Assembly (NCBI RefSeq): GCF_039503195.1
Contig: NZ_JBCJKP010000001.1
Span: 4,836,001-4,900,000 of the forward strand
Length of the DNA stretch: 64,000 nucleotides
Direction: 5' to 3'
Source: Streptomyces mirabilis
GTDB taxonomy: Bacteria > Actinomycetota > Actinomycetes > Streptomycetales > Streptomycetaceae
This document shows, piece by piece, positions 7,318 to 15,604 of the stretch. Under the pieces are notes generated by a model, which saw only the letters and a list, made by a program, of their open reading frames with translations, was not told where the DNA came from and did not search any database. The translations under genes and the position numbers were made by a program. The first letter of the stretch is position 1. Every line of letters starts with the position of its first letter.

Positions 7318-8646
7318 ATGACCGGTAGGCGACGCACCAGCACCACCCCACCCGTCCTCCCCCAGCGGACCGGATCCAGAGTCTCGACGAAGGTCAAGGC
7401 CAGAGCCCTCTTCGCGGGCGCGGCGGTGGCGTGTGCGTCGATCGCTGTCGGGTGTGGTGTCGTCCCCGGTATCACGGGGGGCTCCGGGGACGACACCATC
7501 ACCGTCATGACCTGGGCGCCGCAGGACACCCCCGCGACCAACAAGCCCGGCATGCCCGCCATGGCCCAGGCCTACGCGCGCTGGGTCAACGCGAACGGTG
7601 GCATCAACGGCCACAAGCTCAAGGTCCTGACCTGCAACGACCACAACGACACCGTGTACGCGGCGAAGTGCGCCCGGCGCGCGGCCGACGAGAACGTGGT
7701 CGCGGTCGTCGGCTCCTACAGCCAGCACGGCCGTTCCTTCCTGGCCCCGCTGGAGGCCGCCGGCATCCCGTACATCGGCGGCTACGGCGTCACCGACGAC
7801 GAGTTCTCGAGCCCGCTCTCCTATCCGATCAACGGCGGCGAGCCCGCCCTGCTGGCCGGTCTCGGGGAGCAGCTCGGCAAGGCGTGCGGCCCGGTGGCGC
7901 TCGTCCGCCCCGACACCGTCGCGGGCGACCAGCTCCCGGTGCTGCTCAACGCCGGCCTGAAGGCGGAGGGCCACGCGCCCGGCACCGACCAGCGGGCCGC
8001 CGAGGACGCGACCGAGTACTCGAAGCAGACCGAGCTCGCGCTCGGCCGCGCGACCTCGGACCCGCTCAAGCGGGGCTGTGTGGTGTCCGCGCTCGGGGAC
8101 CGTACGGAGACCTTCATGGACTCGTTCCGGCGCGACCGCCAGGACTATCCGAAGGTCGGCACGGGCACGGTGCTGGGCAGCCTCGACCAGTCCCTGATCG
8201 ATTCCACCGGCGGCCCGTCGAGCCCGTACGAGGGCGCGCACGTCACCGGCTGGTACCCGGTGGCGAGCGACAAGCGCTGGGACCCGATGCGCAAGGTCAT
8301 CAAGGAGCAGGCCTTCGGCGACAACCGGATCGACCCCGCGGACGCCGGCGTGCAGACCACCTGGATCGCGTACAACGTGCTCAAGTCGGTCGTCGAGTCC
8401 CTGGGCGACAGCCAGGTGACCTCGCTCGCGATCCGGCACGCCCTCGACAACGGCCTCAAGGTGACCACCGGCCGACTCACCCCGACCCTCAGCTGGCGCT
8501 ACGAGGACCTGATCGCGGCTGTCGACTTCCCGCGCCTGGTCAACGCCCACGTCACCTTCCAGGTCGTACGCAAGGGTCAGCTGGCCTCGGAGCGCAACGG
8601 GTTCATCGACGTGTCGAAGACGCTGGAGAACGCGGACTCGACCTGA
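7318..8646 (+). CDS. Solute-binding lipoprotein, type 1 periplasmic binding fold
   Basis: A 442-residue exported receptor. A basic N-terminus leads into a hydrophobic stretch (about 29-45) ending in the lipobox IAVGC with Cys46, so it is probably lipid-anchored outside the membrane. The rest resembles branched-chain amino-acid/amide binding proteins (Peripla_BP_6): MAQAYARWVNANGGINGHKLKV and VVAVVGSYSQHGRSFLAPLEAAGIPYIGG. No permease or ATPase genes adjoin it, so it is an orphan receptor or works with a distant transporter or a sensor. The ATG at 7318 is preferred; GTGs at 7312 and 7297 are in frame. It is convergent with the next gene, only 22 bases apart. Confidence 0.85.
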   Translation: MTGRRRTSTTPPVLPQRTGSRVSTKVKARALFAGAAVACASIAVGCGVVPGITGGSGDDTITVMTWAPQDTPATNKPGMPAMAQAYARWVNANGGINGHKLKVLTCNDHNDTVYAAKCARRAADENVVAVVGSYSQHGRSFLAPLEAAGIPYIGGYGVTDDEFSSPLSYPINGGEPALLAGLGEQLGKACGPVALVRPDTVAGDQLPVLLNAGLKAEGHAPGTDQRAAEDATEYSKQTELALGRATSDPLKRGCVVSALGDRTETFMDSFRRDRQDYPKVGTGTVLGSLDQSLIDSTGGPSSPYEGAHVTGWYPVASDKRWDPMRKVIKEQAFGDNRIDPADAGVQTTWIAYNVLKSVVESLGDSQVTSLAIRHALDNGLKVTTGRLTPTLSWRYEDLIAAVDFPRLVNAHVTFQVVRKGQLASERNGFIDVSKTLENADST

Positions 8647-8668
8647 TCGGCGGGCTCGGACCGGGCGG

Positions 8669-10417
8669 TCACAGCTGGGTCGTCGTGCGCCGCGTCAGTC
8701 CGTACGTCGAGGCGATCGAGTTCCACAGCCTGGCGGCCTTCGCCTTCTGCGCGCTCGCGGTGCCGCTGGCCTGGTCGCCCGCCGCCCTCTGGCCGGTGCT
8801 ACGGGCGTGGCCCTTCTTGCAGCCCTTCTTGTCCTTGACCTGGTCGGCCCAGGCCGCGTAGTGGTTGTCGGCCGACGCGGAGGCCTGCCAGGCGCTGTTC
8901 AGCGCGGCGGTCAGCTGGGCGTTGTCCGGAAGCTTGTCGACCGAGAGTCCGCCGAGCCTGGTCACCAGTTCGGACCGCTGCTTGGCCGCGTCGCGCAGGT
9001 CACTGGCCGCCTGGTCCAGGTTGTTGCACGCCTTCACGTTCTCCACGGCGTTGATCACCGAGTCGCGGCTGTTGTTGCTGTCCGCGAGGAGCTTGTCCAG
9101 CGCGACGGCCTGTGCCTTGGCCGGGTCGGCCCCCGACGACGAGCCGTCCGTGGCCTGTGCCGTCGCCGACACGTTCTTGCTGCTGCCGTTCTTGCCGCCG
9201 TCGCTGCCTCCGCCGCCACTGAGCATGGCGCCGGCCCCTATGCCGAGCACGACGATGCCGATACCGACGCCCGCGATCAGCGGGACGCGCGAGCGGCTCC
9301 GTCCACCGCGGCCACCGCCGCCGTCGTCGTCGGCCGCGCCGCGCCGGGTGGCGGCCCGCCCGCCCGGCGCTCCGGGCATCCCCGGTGCCTGCGCGGCATA
9401 CGGGGCGTGCGGGGTGTGAGGGGCGTGCGGGGCAGGGGCCTCGAACCGCGGCAGCTGCTGCGTGGACGCGGGCCCCTCCGACGCGCCCTGCGCACCGGGC
9501 GCGCTGCGGAACAGGTTGTCGAACTCCGCGGGCGGCTGCCGGTCCTCCGGGCCGCCCGGACGTATCCCGTACGGCGCCGCGCCCGGCTCGGCGGGCACGG
9601 GGGCGATGTACTGCGTGGCCTCGGCGTCGGGGTGCGCGGCCGGGGGCAACGGCCCCGAAGGCACCTCGGGCGGCAGCGCACCCGGGCCCACCGGCGGGAT
9701 GTACTGCGTGGCCCCCTCGTCGGGCGTGGCCGGGACGGGCGGCAGGAACTGGGTCGCGCCCTCGGCCGCGGCCGGAACCGGCGGGATGTACCGCGTGGCG
9801 CCCTCGTCGACGGCGGGCGGCAGCGCGGCGGCCTGCGCGCCCTGCGGCTGCTGCGGGGGTAGGGCACCGCCCTGGTGGCCGCCGAACGCCGGATCCTGTC
9901 GGCCTCCGTAGGAGGACGTCTCCTGGCCGCCGTACGACGGCGGCTGCTGCTCCCCGTACGGTCGCTGCTCCCCGTACGACGGCGGCTGGGTGCCCTCGGC
10001 CGGCAGCGGGCCGCCGGGGGCCTGCTGGGCCGGGAAGCCCTGCTGCTGGGCCGGGGCGGCGGCGCCCCATCCCTGCGCCGGCTGCTCGGGCGCGGCCCAG
10101 GTCTGGGTGGACGGGTCGTGACCGCCCCAGTCCGGGGTGGGGGCGCCGGACGGGGACGGCTCGGAGCCGCTCCACGTCTGGGTGCCGTTCACGGGCGCTC
10201 CCCAGCCCTCGGCGGGCTGCGGGGCCGGTGCCGCCGACGGGTCCGGTCCCCACGGCTGGTCCCAGGTCTGACCGCCCGCCGGGATCGCCGGGGCCGCCGG
10301 AACGGGCCGGTCGCCCGTCATGCCCGGCAACAGCGGTTCGCCGCCGTCGGAGGGCAGCACGATGCCTTCGCGCGCCGTGCGCGCCGAGGGCTGCTCGCCC
10401 TGTCCACTCTGCGTCAC
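8669..10417 (-). CDS. Pro/Gln/Gly-rich single-pass membrane protein with ATQYIPP repeats
   Basis: This 582-residue protein has a disordered cytoplasmic N-terminal part rich in Pro, Gln and Gly (SYGGQ, PYGEQ), four copies of an A-T-[QR]-[YF]-[IL]-x-P motif (207-213, 221-227, 236-242, 267-273), one membrane segment near 373-395 (PLIAGVGIGIVVLGIGAGAML) and an extracellular domain of about 180 residues with one CNN and one KKGCKK cysteine. The repeated Thr in an acidic setting (DEGATQYIPP) resembles the phospho-threonine sites that FHA domains bind in actinobacterial Ser/Thr kinase systems; that is inference. It has no enzyme signature. The start ATG follows AGGAGTCCCGG-like sequence. Confidence 0.75.
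   Translation of the reverse strand: MTQSGQGEQPSARTAREGIVLPSDGGEPLLPGMTGDRPVPAAPAIPAGGQTWDQPWGPDPSAAPAPQPAEGWGAPVNGTQTWSGSEPSPSGAPTPDWGGHDPSTQTWAAPEQPAQGWGAAAPAQQQGFPAQQAPGGPLPAEGTQPPSYGEQRPYGEQQPPSYGGQETSSYGGRQDPAFGGHQGGALPPQQPQGAQAAALPPAVDEGATRYIPPVPAAAEGATQFLPPVPATPDEGATQYIPPVGPGALPPEVPSGPLPPAAHPDAEATQYIAPVPAEPGAAPYGIRPGGPEDRQPPAEFDNLFRSAPGAQGASEGPASTQQLPRFEAPAPHAPHTPHAPYAAQAPGMPGAPGGRAATRRGAADDDGGGGRGGRSRSRVPLIAGVGIGIVVLGIGAGAMLSGGGGSDGGKNGSSKNVSATAQATDGSSSGADPAKAQAVALDKLLADSNNSRDSVINAVENVKACNNLDQAASDLRDAAKQRSELVTRLGGLSVDKLPDNAQLTAALNSAWQASASADNHYAAWADQVKDKKGCKKGHARSTGQRAAGDQASGTASAQKAKAARLWNSIASTYGLTRRTTTQL
9599..9799 (-). repeat. ATQYIPP-coding degenerate repeats
   Basis: Four copies of the 7-residue motif at unequal spacing (14, 15 and 31 residues) within the Pro-rich part of the membrane protein. 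The motif is conserved while the linkers are not, which suggests selection on the peptide and not recent DNA duplication. Confidence 0.7.
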
Positions 10418-10642
10418 CGGGACTCCTACTAATGGGGGACCTTCGGAATCGTCGGCTCACGCTACCGGGTCCCCACGCGCCCGTGCCACGCAGCACAGGG
10501 CGTCACCCCCACCTCCTGTGACCGAGGTAACGAATACGCCCCACTGTGCGCTGTATCTGACTCCTCCCACTCCAAGCGCCTTCGTTGGCCCGGCGTTCAC
10601 GCCCGTGCACACCGCGTGTTCACCGGCGCGCACACGATCCAC

Positions 10643-12028
10643 TCACGCCGCCGCCTGCAACTCCAGCCGCGCCCCGAACTCCCGTACCACCGCCTCGTCC
10701 CGGTACGGCTCCAGGCGCTGCTGGAAGTCGTCCAGGTACTCGGCGCCGCGGTTGGAGCGGAGCGTGCCGAGGAGTTCGACCGCGCGCAGACCCGTGTGGC
10801 ACGCCCGTTCCACCTCGCGCTGCTGGACCTGCGCGGTGGCCAGCAGGACGTATCCGATGGCCCGGCGGCGGGCCCGCGACTCCGGATGCCCGGCGAGGGA
10901 CTCCTCGGCGCAGCGCGCGGCGGCCTCCGCCTGACCCAGGTCACGGTGGCAGTGCGCCAACTCGTCGGCGAGATAGGCCTCGTCGAAGTGCGCGATCCAC
11001 GTCGGGTCGTCCCCCGAGGCCGCGTCGGCGCCCTCGAGCGCGGTGATCGCACGCCCGGACGCCACCTGAGCGGCGCGCGCGTCGCCCATCAGGGCGTGCC
11101 CGCGCGCCTCCGCGGCGTGGAACATCGACTCCGCGCGCGGTGTCACCCGACCCCGCGCCCCCTCCTGCGCCGCGCGCGCCAGCTGCGCGATCTCGCGCGG
11201 GTTGCCGAGCTGCGCCGCCAGGTGGCTCATGGACGCGGCCAGCACGTACCCGCCGTATCCCCGGTCCCCGGCCGCCTGGGCGAGCCGCAGCGCCTGGATG
11301 TAGTACCGCTGGGCGAGGCCCGGTTGACCGGTGTCGATGGCCATGTAGCCCGCGAGTTCCGTCAACCGCGATACCGCCGAGAAGAGTTCGCGGCCGACGC
11401 CCTCCCGGTACGAACCCGCGAGCAGCCCGGAGACCACGCTGTTGAGGTAGTGCACGACGACCGGGCGCACATGCCCGCTGCCGTACTGGTGGTCCAGGTC
11501 CGTGAGCGCCTGGGTCATCGCGCGGACCGCCGCCACGTCCGAGAGCCCGACCCGCGGACCCGCCGCACGCGCCACCTGCGAGTCCGGCGCGGAGATCAGC
11601 CAGTCGCGGCTCGGCTCGACGAGCGCGGAGGCGGCGACGGACGAGCCGGACAGGAAGTCCCTGCGCCCGACGTCACTGCGCCACAGCTCACACACCTGCT
11701 CGATGGCGCCGAGGACGGTGGGCGAGAACTGCAACCCCACGCCCGACGCGAGGTTCTTGCCGTTGGCCATGCCGATCTCGTCGATCGTGACCGTACGGCC
11801 CAGCTTGCGGCCGAGCGCCTCGGCGATGATCGCGGGAGCGCGCCCCCTCGGCTGCTGACCGCGCAGCCAGCGCGCCACCGAGGTCTTGTCGTAGCGCAGA
11901 TCGAGGCCGTGCTCGGCGCCGCACATGTTGACCCGGCGGGCCAGGCCGGCGTTGGAACAGCCCGCTTCCTGGATGAGCGCCTGCAACCGTTCGTTCGGCT
12001 GCCTGGCGACGAGAGGCCTTGCGGCCAT
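10643..12028 (-). CDS. HTH/TPR transcriptional regulator, NsdA-like
   Basis: The 461-residue protein opens with an XRE-like helix-turn-helix region (NERLQALIQEAGCSNAGLARRVNMCGAEHGL, then KTSVARWLRGQQPRGRAPAIIAEALGRKLGR) and continues with helical repeats (TELAGYMAIDTGQPGLAQRYYIQALRLAQAAGD) typical of TPR-type sensing domains. The layout matches the Streptomyces family that includes the development and antibiotic regulator NsdA; paralogues are many, so I give no symbol. ATG 12028 follows AGGGGGT. The much longer open frame to 12868 is only antisense to the next gene. Probably binds DNA and responds to a peptide or metabolite. Confidence 0.85.
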   Translation of the reverse strand: MAARPLVARQPNERLQALIQEAGCSNAGLARRVNMCGAEHGLDLRYDKTSVARWLRGQQPRGRAPAIIAEALGRKLGRTVTIDEIGMANGKNLASGVGLQFSPTVLGAIEQVCELWRSDVGRRDFLSGSSVAASALVEPSRDWLISAPDSQVARAAGPRVGLSDVAAVRAMTQALTDLDHQYGSGHVRPVVVHYLNSVVSGLLAGSYREGVGRELFSAVSRLTELAGYMAIDTGQPGLAQRYYIQALRLAQAAGDRGYGGYVLAASMSHLAAQLGNPREIAQLARAAQEGARGRVTPRAESMFHAAEARGHALMGDARAAQVASGRAITALEGADAASGDDPTWIAHFDEAYLADELAHCHRDLGQAEAAARCAEESLAGHPESRARRRAIGYVLLATAQVQQREVERACHTGLRAVELLGTLRSNRGAEYLDDFQQRLEPYRDEAVVREFGARLELQAAA

Positions 12029-12335
12029 GGCGTACCCCCTGTGGCTGCGGTGCCTGCCCACGCACCGAGTTGACGTGTCCTCATCGGCCAACCACAGCGA
12101 AGGAAGTCGGCCGTGAAGATCAATGCCCCGCCGACATACCGAAGATGCGAGACATGTGAGGATTGCCGGGGTAAAGGCGGTTGCCCCGACCCCACCCCTG
12201 GTTACCCACGACCCGCTGTCATTCCCCCTGCGCGCCCCCACCCGTGCATCCATGCGCCCCACACGCGGGAACGATGCCCCTCCCCCGCGCACGGGACCCC
12301 CGTAACCCCCTGTGGCGGCTAGAGTTGTGTTCATC
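12029..12335. promoter_or_regulatory. Divergent intergenic region
   Basis: No gene is supported in these 307 bases between the HTH/TPR regulator and the prim-pol gene. The part nearest the regulator (12060-12180) is the least GC-rich and should hold its promoter. On the plus side TAGAGT (12320-12325) lies 10 bases before the GTG at 12336 and is a candidate -10 for a leaderless transcript. Confidence 0.4.
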
Positions 12336-12989
12336 GTGGAAGAGACCATCGCGGGGCCCGAGGCCGTCCAAATCCCGAAGCAGCGTGGCGAATCATTGCT
12401 TGACACCGCCGTGCGATATGCCGAAGAGCGCCATTGGGACGTGTTCCCGGGCACGTGGCTGGAGGCCGTCGAGGGGATGCAACGCTGCTCCTGCGGCGAG
12501 GCCACCTGCCCCGCGCCGGGCGCACACGCGGCACGCGAGGACTGGGCGACGCAGGCGACGGGCAGTGCGACCGTCGCGCGCCGGATGTGGTCGAAGCAGC
12601 CGAACGCGTCGATCCTGCTGCCCACCGGGCGTACGTTCGACGCGATCGATGTGCCGGAGACGGCCGGGTTCCTCGCGCTCGCCCGCATGGAGCGGATGGA
12701 GCTGACGCTGGGGCCGGTGACGTGCACGCCGGACCGGCGCATGCACTTCTTCGTCCTTCCCGGCGCGGCGGTGAAGGTCCCCGACCTGGTACGCCGGCTG
12801 GGCTGGCCGCCCGCCTCGCTCGACCTGGTCACCCTGGGCGAGGGCTCGTACGTGGCGGCTCCGCCCACCCGGTTCGGTTCGCGGGGTGCGGTGCAGTGGG
12901 CCTGCCGGCCGACGCCGGCGAATCGGTGGCTGCCGGATGCGGAGGAATTGATCTCGCCGCTTGCCTATGCGTGCGGCAGGGATCGGTAA
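12336..12989 (+). CDS. Stand-alone prim-pol N-terminal domain protein
   Basis: This 217-residue protein resembles the N-terminal domain of bifunctional DNA primase/polymerases: TAVRYAEERHWDVFPGTWLE, then the CSCGEATCPAPGAHAAREDWATQAT segment that typically binds zinc, then SILLPTGRTFDAIDVPE. The polymerase and helicase parts seen in plasmid enzymes are absent. The acidic motif reads AIDVPE instead of a paired Asp-x-Asp, so catalysis is doubtful. It is common in Streptomyces chromosomes and usually unassigned. GTG codons at 12312 and 12327 are also in frame; 12336 gives the usual VEETIAG start and fits a leaderless promoter. Confidence 0.75.
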   Translation: MEETIAGPEAVQIPKQRGESLLDTAVRYAEERHWDVFPGTWLEAVEGMQRCSCGEATCPAPGAHAAREDWATQATGSATVARRMWSKQPNASILLPTGRTFDAIDVPETAGFLALARMERMELTLGPVTCTPDRRMHFFVLPGAAVKVPDLVRRLGWPPASLDLVTLGEGSYVAAPPTRFGSRGAVQWACRPTPANRWLPDAEELISPLAYACGRDR

Positions 12990-13014
12990 GGCCGGTTGGG
13001 CGTCGTACTTTCCC

Positions 13015-13063
13015 TGCGGGTTCGTCGTGGCTGGTCGCGCAGTTCTCCTCGCGCCCCTAAAAG
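13015..13063. repeat. Dispersed Streptomyces intergenic repeat, copy A
   Basis: The sequence ggctggtcgcgcagtt followed by a C-rich tail matches copies at 29051-29102, 50714-50760 and 50804-50846 (the last two inverted). It lies between the prim-pol stop and the ABC operon. This kind of repeat is scattered through Streptomyces genomes; no gene is encoded. Confidence 0.7.
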
Positions 13064-13098
13064 CCTAAAAGCAGGGCGCTCGCCCTTAGGGTGCTCAC

Positions 13099-13893
13099 AT
13101 GGCCGAGCAAACAGGGGCAGACGTTCCCGCCGTACGTGTGCAGGGGCTCTGGAAGCGGTTCGGGGAGCAGGTCGCCGTCGCCGGGATCGATCTGGAGTTG
13201 CCCGCGGGGCGGTTCATCGGGCTCGTAGGGCCCAACGGCGCGGGCAAGACGACCACCCTCTCGATGGTGACCGGGCTGCTCAGGCCCGACCAGGGCGGCG
13301 TCGAGGTCGTCGGCCATGACGTCTGGCGCGACCCGGCGGCGGTGAAGGCCCGGATCGGCATACTCCCCGAGGGCCTGCGGCTCTTCGAACGACTCTCCGG
13401 GCGTGAGCTCCTCGCCTACACCGGCCGGTTGCGCGGCCTGCCCGGCGCCGAGGTCGACAAGCGCACCACCCAGCTCCTCGACGTCCTCGACCTCGCGGGC
13501 GCCCAGCACAAACTCGTCGTCGACTACTCGACGGGCATGCGCAAGAAGATCGGCCTCGCCGCCGCTCTCCTCCACAACCCCGAGGTCCTCTTCCTCGACG
13601 AGCCGTTCGAGGGCGTCGACCCCGTCTCCGCGCAGACCATCCGCGGCGTCCTGGAGCGCTACACGGCATCGGGCGCCACGGTCGTCTTCTCCTCCCACGT
13701 CATGGAACTCGTCGAATCGCTGTGCGACTGGGTGGCCGTCATGGTCGCGGGACGCATCCGCGCGCACGGCCCGCTCGCGGAGGTCCGCGGCGACGCGCCC
13801 TCCCTCCAGCAGGCGTTCCTGGAACTGGTCGGCGCACAGGGCCGCGACCGCGGGGCCGACCTGGACTGGCTGGGCGGCGGGGCGGCGCGATGA
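13099..13893 (+). CDS. ABC transporter ATP-binding protein
   Basis: A 264-residue ATPase with Walker A GPNGAGKTT, the signature region YSTGMRKKIGLAAAL and Walker B EVLFLDEPFEGVD, plus the usual H-loop (VVFSSHVMELVE). The signature is STGMRKK and not LSGGQ, a form common in DrrA/CcmA-type exporters. The stop overlaps the start of the permease gene (ATGA), so the two form one transporter. The substrate is unknown; such pairs export drugs, lipids or peptides. AGGGTGC precedes the start. Confidence 0.92.
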   Translation: MAEQTGADVPAVRVQGLWKRFGEQVAVAGIDLELPAGRFIGLVGPNGAGKTTTLSMVTGLLRPDQGGVEVVGHDVWRDPAAVKARIGILPEGLRLFERLSGRELLAYTGRLRGLPGAEVDKRTTQLLDVLDLAGAQHKLVVDYSTGMRKKIGLAAALLHNPEVLFLDEPFEGVDPVSAQTIRGVLERYTASGATVVFSSHVMELVESLCDWVAVMVAGRIRAHGPLAEVRGDAPSLQQAFLELVGAQGRDRGADLDWLGGGAAR

Positions 13894-15512
13894 GCACGAG
13901 CACCTCCGGAGTCTCCTCCGAGGCCTCGATCACCCCGGTCGTCGTACGGCTGAAGCTGTCGCTGCTGCGCAACGGGCTGCGACAGTCGGCCGGGCGGCGG
14001 GCCGCGTACATCACCTCGGTCGTCGTCGTCCTCCTCTTCGCCGCCCTCCAACTGCTCGGCCTCATCGCCCTGCGGGGCAACGGGCACGCCGCGTCCGTCA
14101 CCGTCCTGCTGATCGCGGTCATGGCCCTCGGCTGGGCCGTGATGCCGTTGTTCTTCCCCAGCGGCGACGAGACCCTGGACCCGACGCGCCTGGTCATGCT
14201 GCCGTTGCGACCGCACCCGCTGGTCCGGGCGCTGCTCGTGGCCTCGCTGGTCGGTATCGGACCGCTGTTCACCCTGTGTCTGCTGGTCGGTTCCGTCATC
14301 TCCGTGGCGCACGGCACGGCGGCGTACGTCACCGGTGTCGTGGCCGTGCCGTTGGCGCTGCTCGTCTGTGTGGCCCTCGCGCGGGCCGTCGCCGCCGCCA
14401 ACATCCGGCTGCTGTCCAGCCGCAAGGGCCGCGATCTGGCCGTACTGAGCGGCCTCGTCATCGCGATCGGCGCGCAGCTCGTCAACTTCGGCGCGCAGCG
14501 GCTCGGTTCGGCGGGCGGACTGTCCCGGCTCGACCCGGCGGCGGACGTGCTGCGCTGGGTGCCCCCCGGGTCGGCGATCGGCGCGGTGGACTCGATGAGC
14601 AGGGGCTCGTACGCGATGGGGGTCGCCCAACTCGTCCTGGGCGTGGCGGCGCTGGTGGGGCTGCTGGCGCTCTGGTCGAGGCACCTGACCCGGCTGATGA
14701 CCTCCCCGGACGGGTCGACGTTGCAGGCGGGCGAAAGCGCGGCGCGGGAGCGGGTGCCCACGGGCGGGCTGCGCCGGCTGCTGCCCCCGGGGCGCACCGG
14801 GACCGTGATGGAGCGCAGCCTGCGGTACGTGTGGCGCGACCCGAAGACGAAGGCCGCGTGGGTGACCTCGCTGGCGATCGGGCTGATCGTGCCCGTGTTC
14901 AACGCCCTGCAGGGCACCGGCTCGATCTACTTCGCGTGCTTCGCGGCCGGGATGCTCGGCATCCAGATGTACAACCAGTTCGGTCAGGACACCTCCGCGT
15001 TCTGGATGGTCGCGATGACCATCGCGTCCCCACATGACGCGTACGTCGAACTGCGCGGGCGTGCGCTGGCGCTGCTGGTGATCACCCTGCCGTACGCGAC
15101 GCTCGTGACCGTGCTGACGACGGCGATGCTCGACGACTGGTCCAAGCTGCCCGAGGTGCTCGGCCTGTCCTTCGCGCTGCTCGGCGCGATGCTGGCGACC
15201 GGCGCCTGGTCCTCGGCCCGCTTCCCGTACTCGATCCCGCAGGAGGGCTACAAGAACGTGGCCCCTGGGCAGGCGGGCCTCGCCTGGATCGCCATCTTCG
15301 GCGGAATGGTCTCGGCGGCGCTGCTGACCGCTCCCGTCATCGCCGTCACGATCTGGCTGAATGTGACGGCGGACGGGGACCGGTGGAGCTGGCTGCTGCT
15401 GCCGCTGGGGGCCGGATACGGGGCGCTGATCACGGCGTTCGGGCTGCGGATGGCGGCGCCGCGGACGGCTCGACGGCTGCCGGAGATCCTGGCGGCCGTC
15501 AGCAAGGGCTGA
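13890..15512 (+). CDS. ABC transporter permease
   Basis: A 540-residue integral membrane protein, translationally coupled to the ATPase at 13099 by a 4-base overlap. It shows roughly twelve hydrophobic segments in two halves, for example AAYITSVVVVLLFAALQLLGLIAL, VTVLLIAVMALGWAVMPLFF and the last pair near GYGALITAFGLRMAA. A cytoplasmic linker of about 70 charged residues (SPDGSTLQAGESAARERVPTGG...) separates the halves, as in large Streptomyces ABC-2-like permeases. It provides the pathway for the exporter. No substrate-binding protein adjoins, which fits export. Confidence 0.88.
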   Translation: MSTSTSGVSSEASITPVVVRLKLSLLRNGLRQSAGRRAAYITSVVVVLLFAALQLLGLIALRGNGHAASVTVLLIAVMALGWAVMPLFFPSGDETLDPTRLVMLPLRPHPLVRALLVASLVGIGPLFTLCLLVGSVISVAHGTAAYVTGVVAVPLALLVCVALARAVAAANIRLLSSRKGRDLAVLSGLVIAIGAQLVNFGAQRLGSAGGLSRLDPAADVLRWVPPGSAIGAVDSMSRGSYAMGVAQLVLGVAALVGLLALWSRHLTRLMTSPDGSTLQAGESAARERVPTGGLRRLLPPGRTGTVMERSLRYVWRDPKTKAAWVTSLAIGLIVPVFNALQGTGSIYFACFAAGMLGIQMYNQFGQDTSAFWMVAMTIASPHDAYVELRGRALALLVITLPYATLVTVLTTAMLDDWSKLPEVLGLSFALLGAMLATGAWSSARFPYSIPQEGYKNVAPGQAGLAWIAIFGGMVSAALLTAPVIAVTIWLNVTADGDRWSWLLLPLGAGYGALITAFGLRMAAPRTARRLPEILAAVSKG

Positions 15513-15604
15513 GCCGGCGGGGAGAGCGCCGGGGAGGCCGACGTGCCGACGGGGAGAGCGAGCTGTCAGGGCCCGCGGGCGCGGCATGATCCGCCGGACA
15601 GGTC

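Noticed and set aside
12029..12868. N-terminal extension of the HTH/TPR regulator
   Set aside because: It crosses the divergent promoter and lies antisense to the prim-pol gene; ATG 12028 has a good ribosome site.
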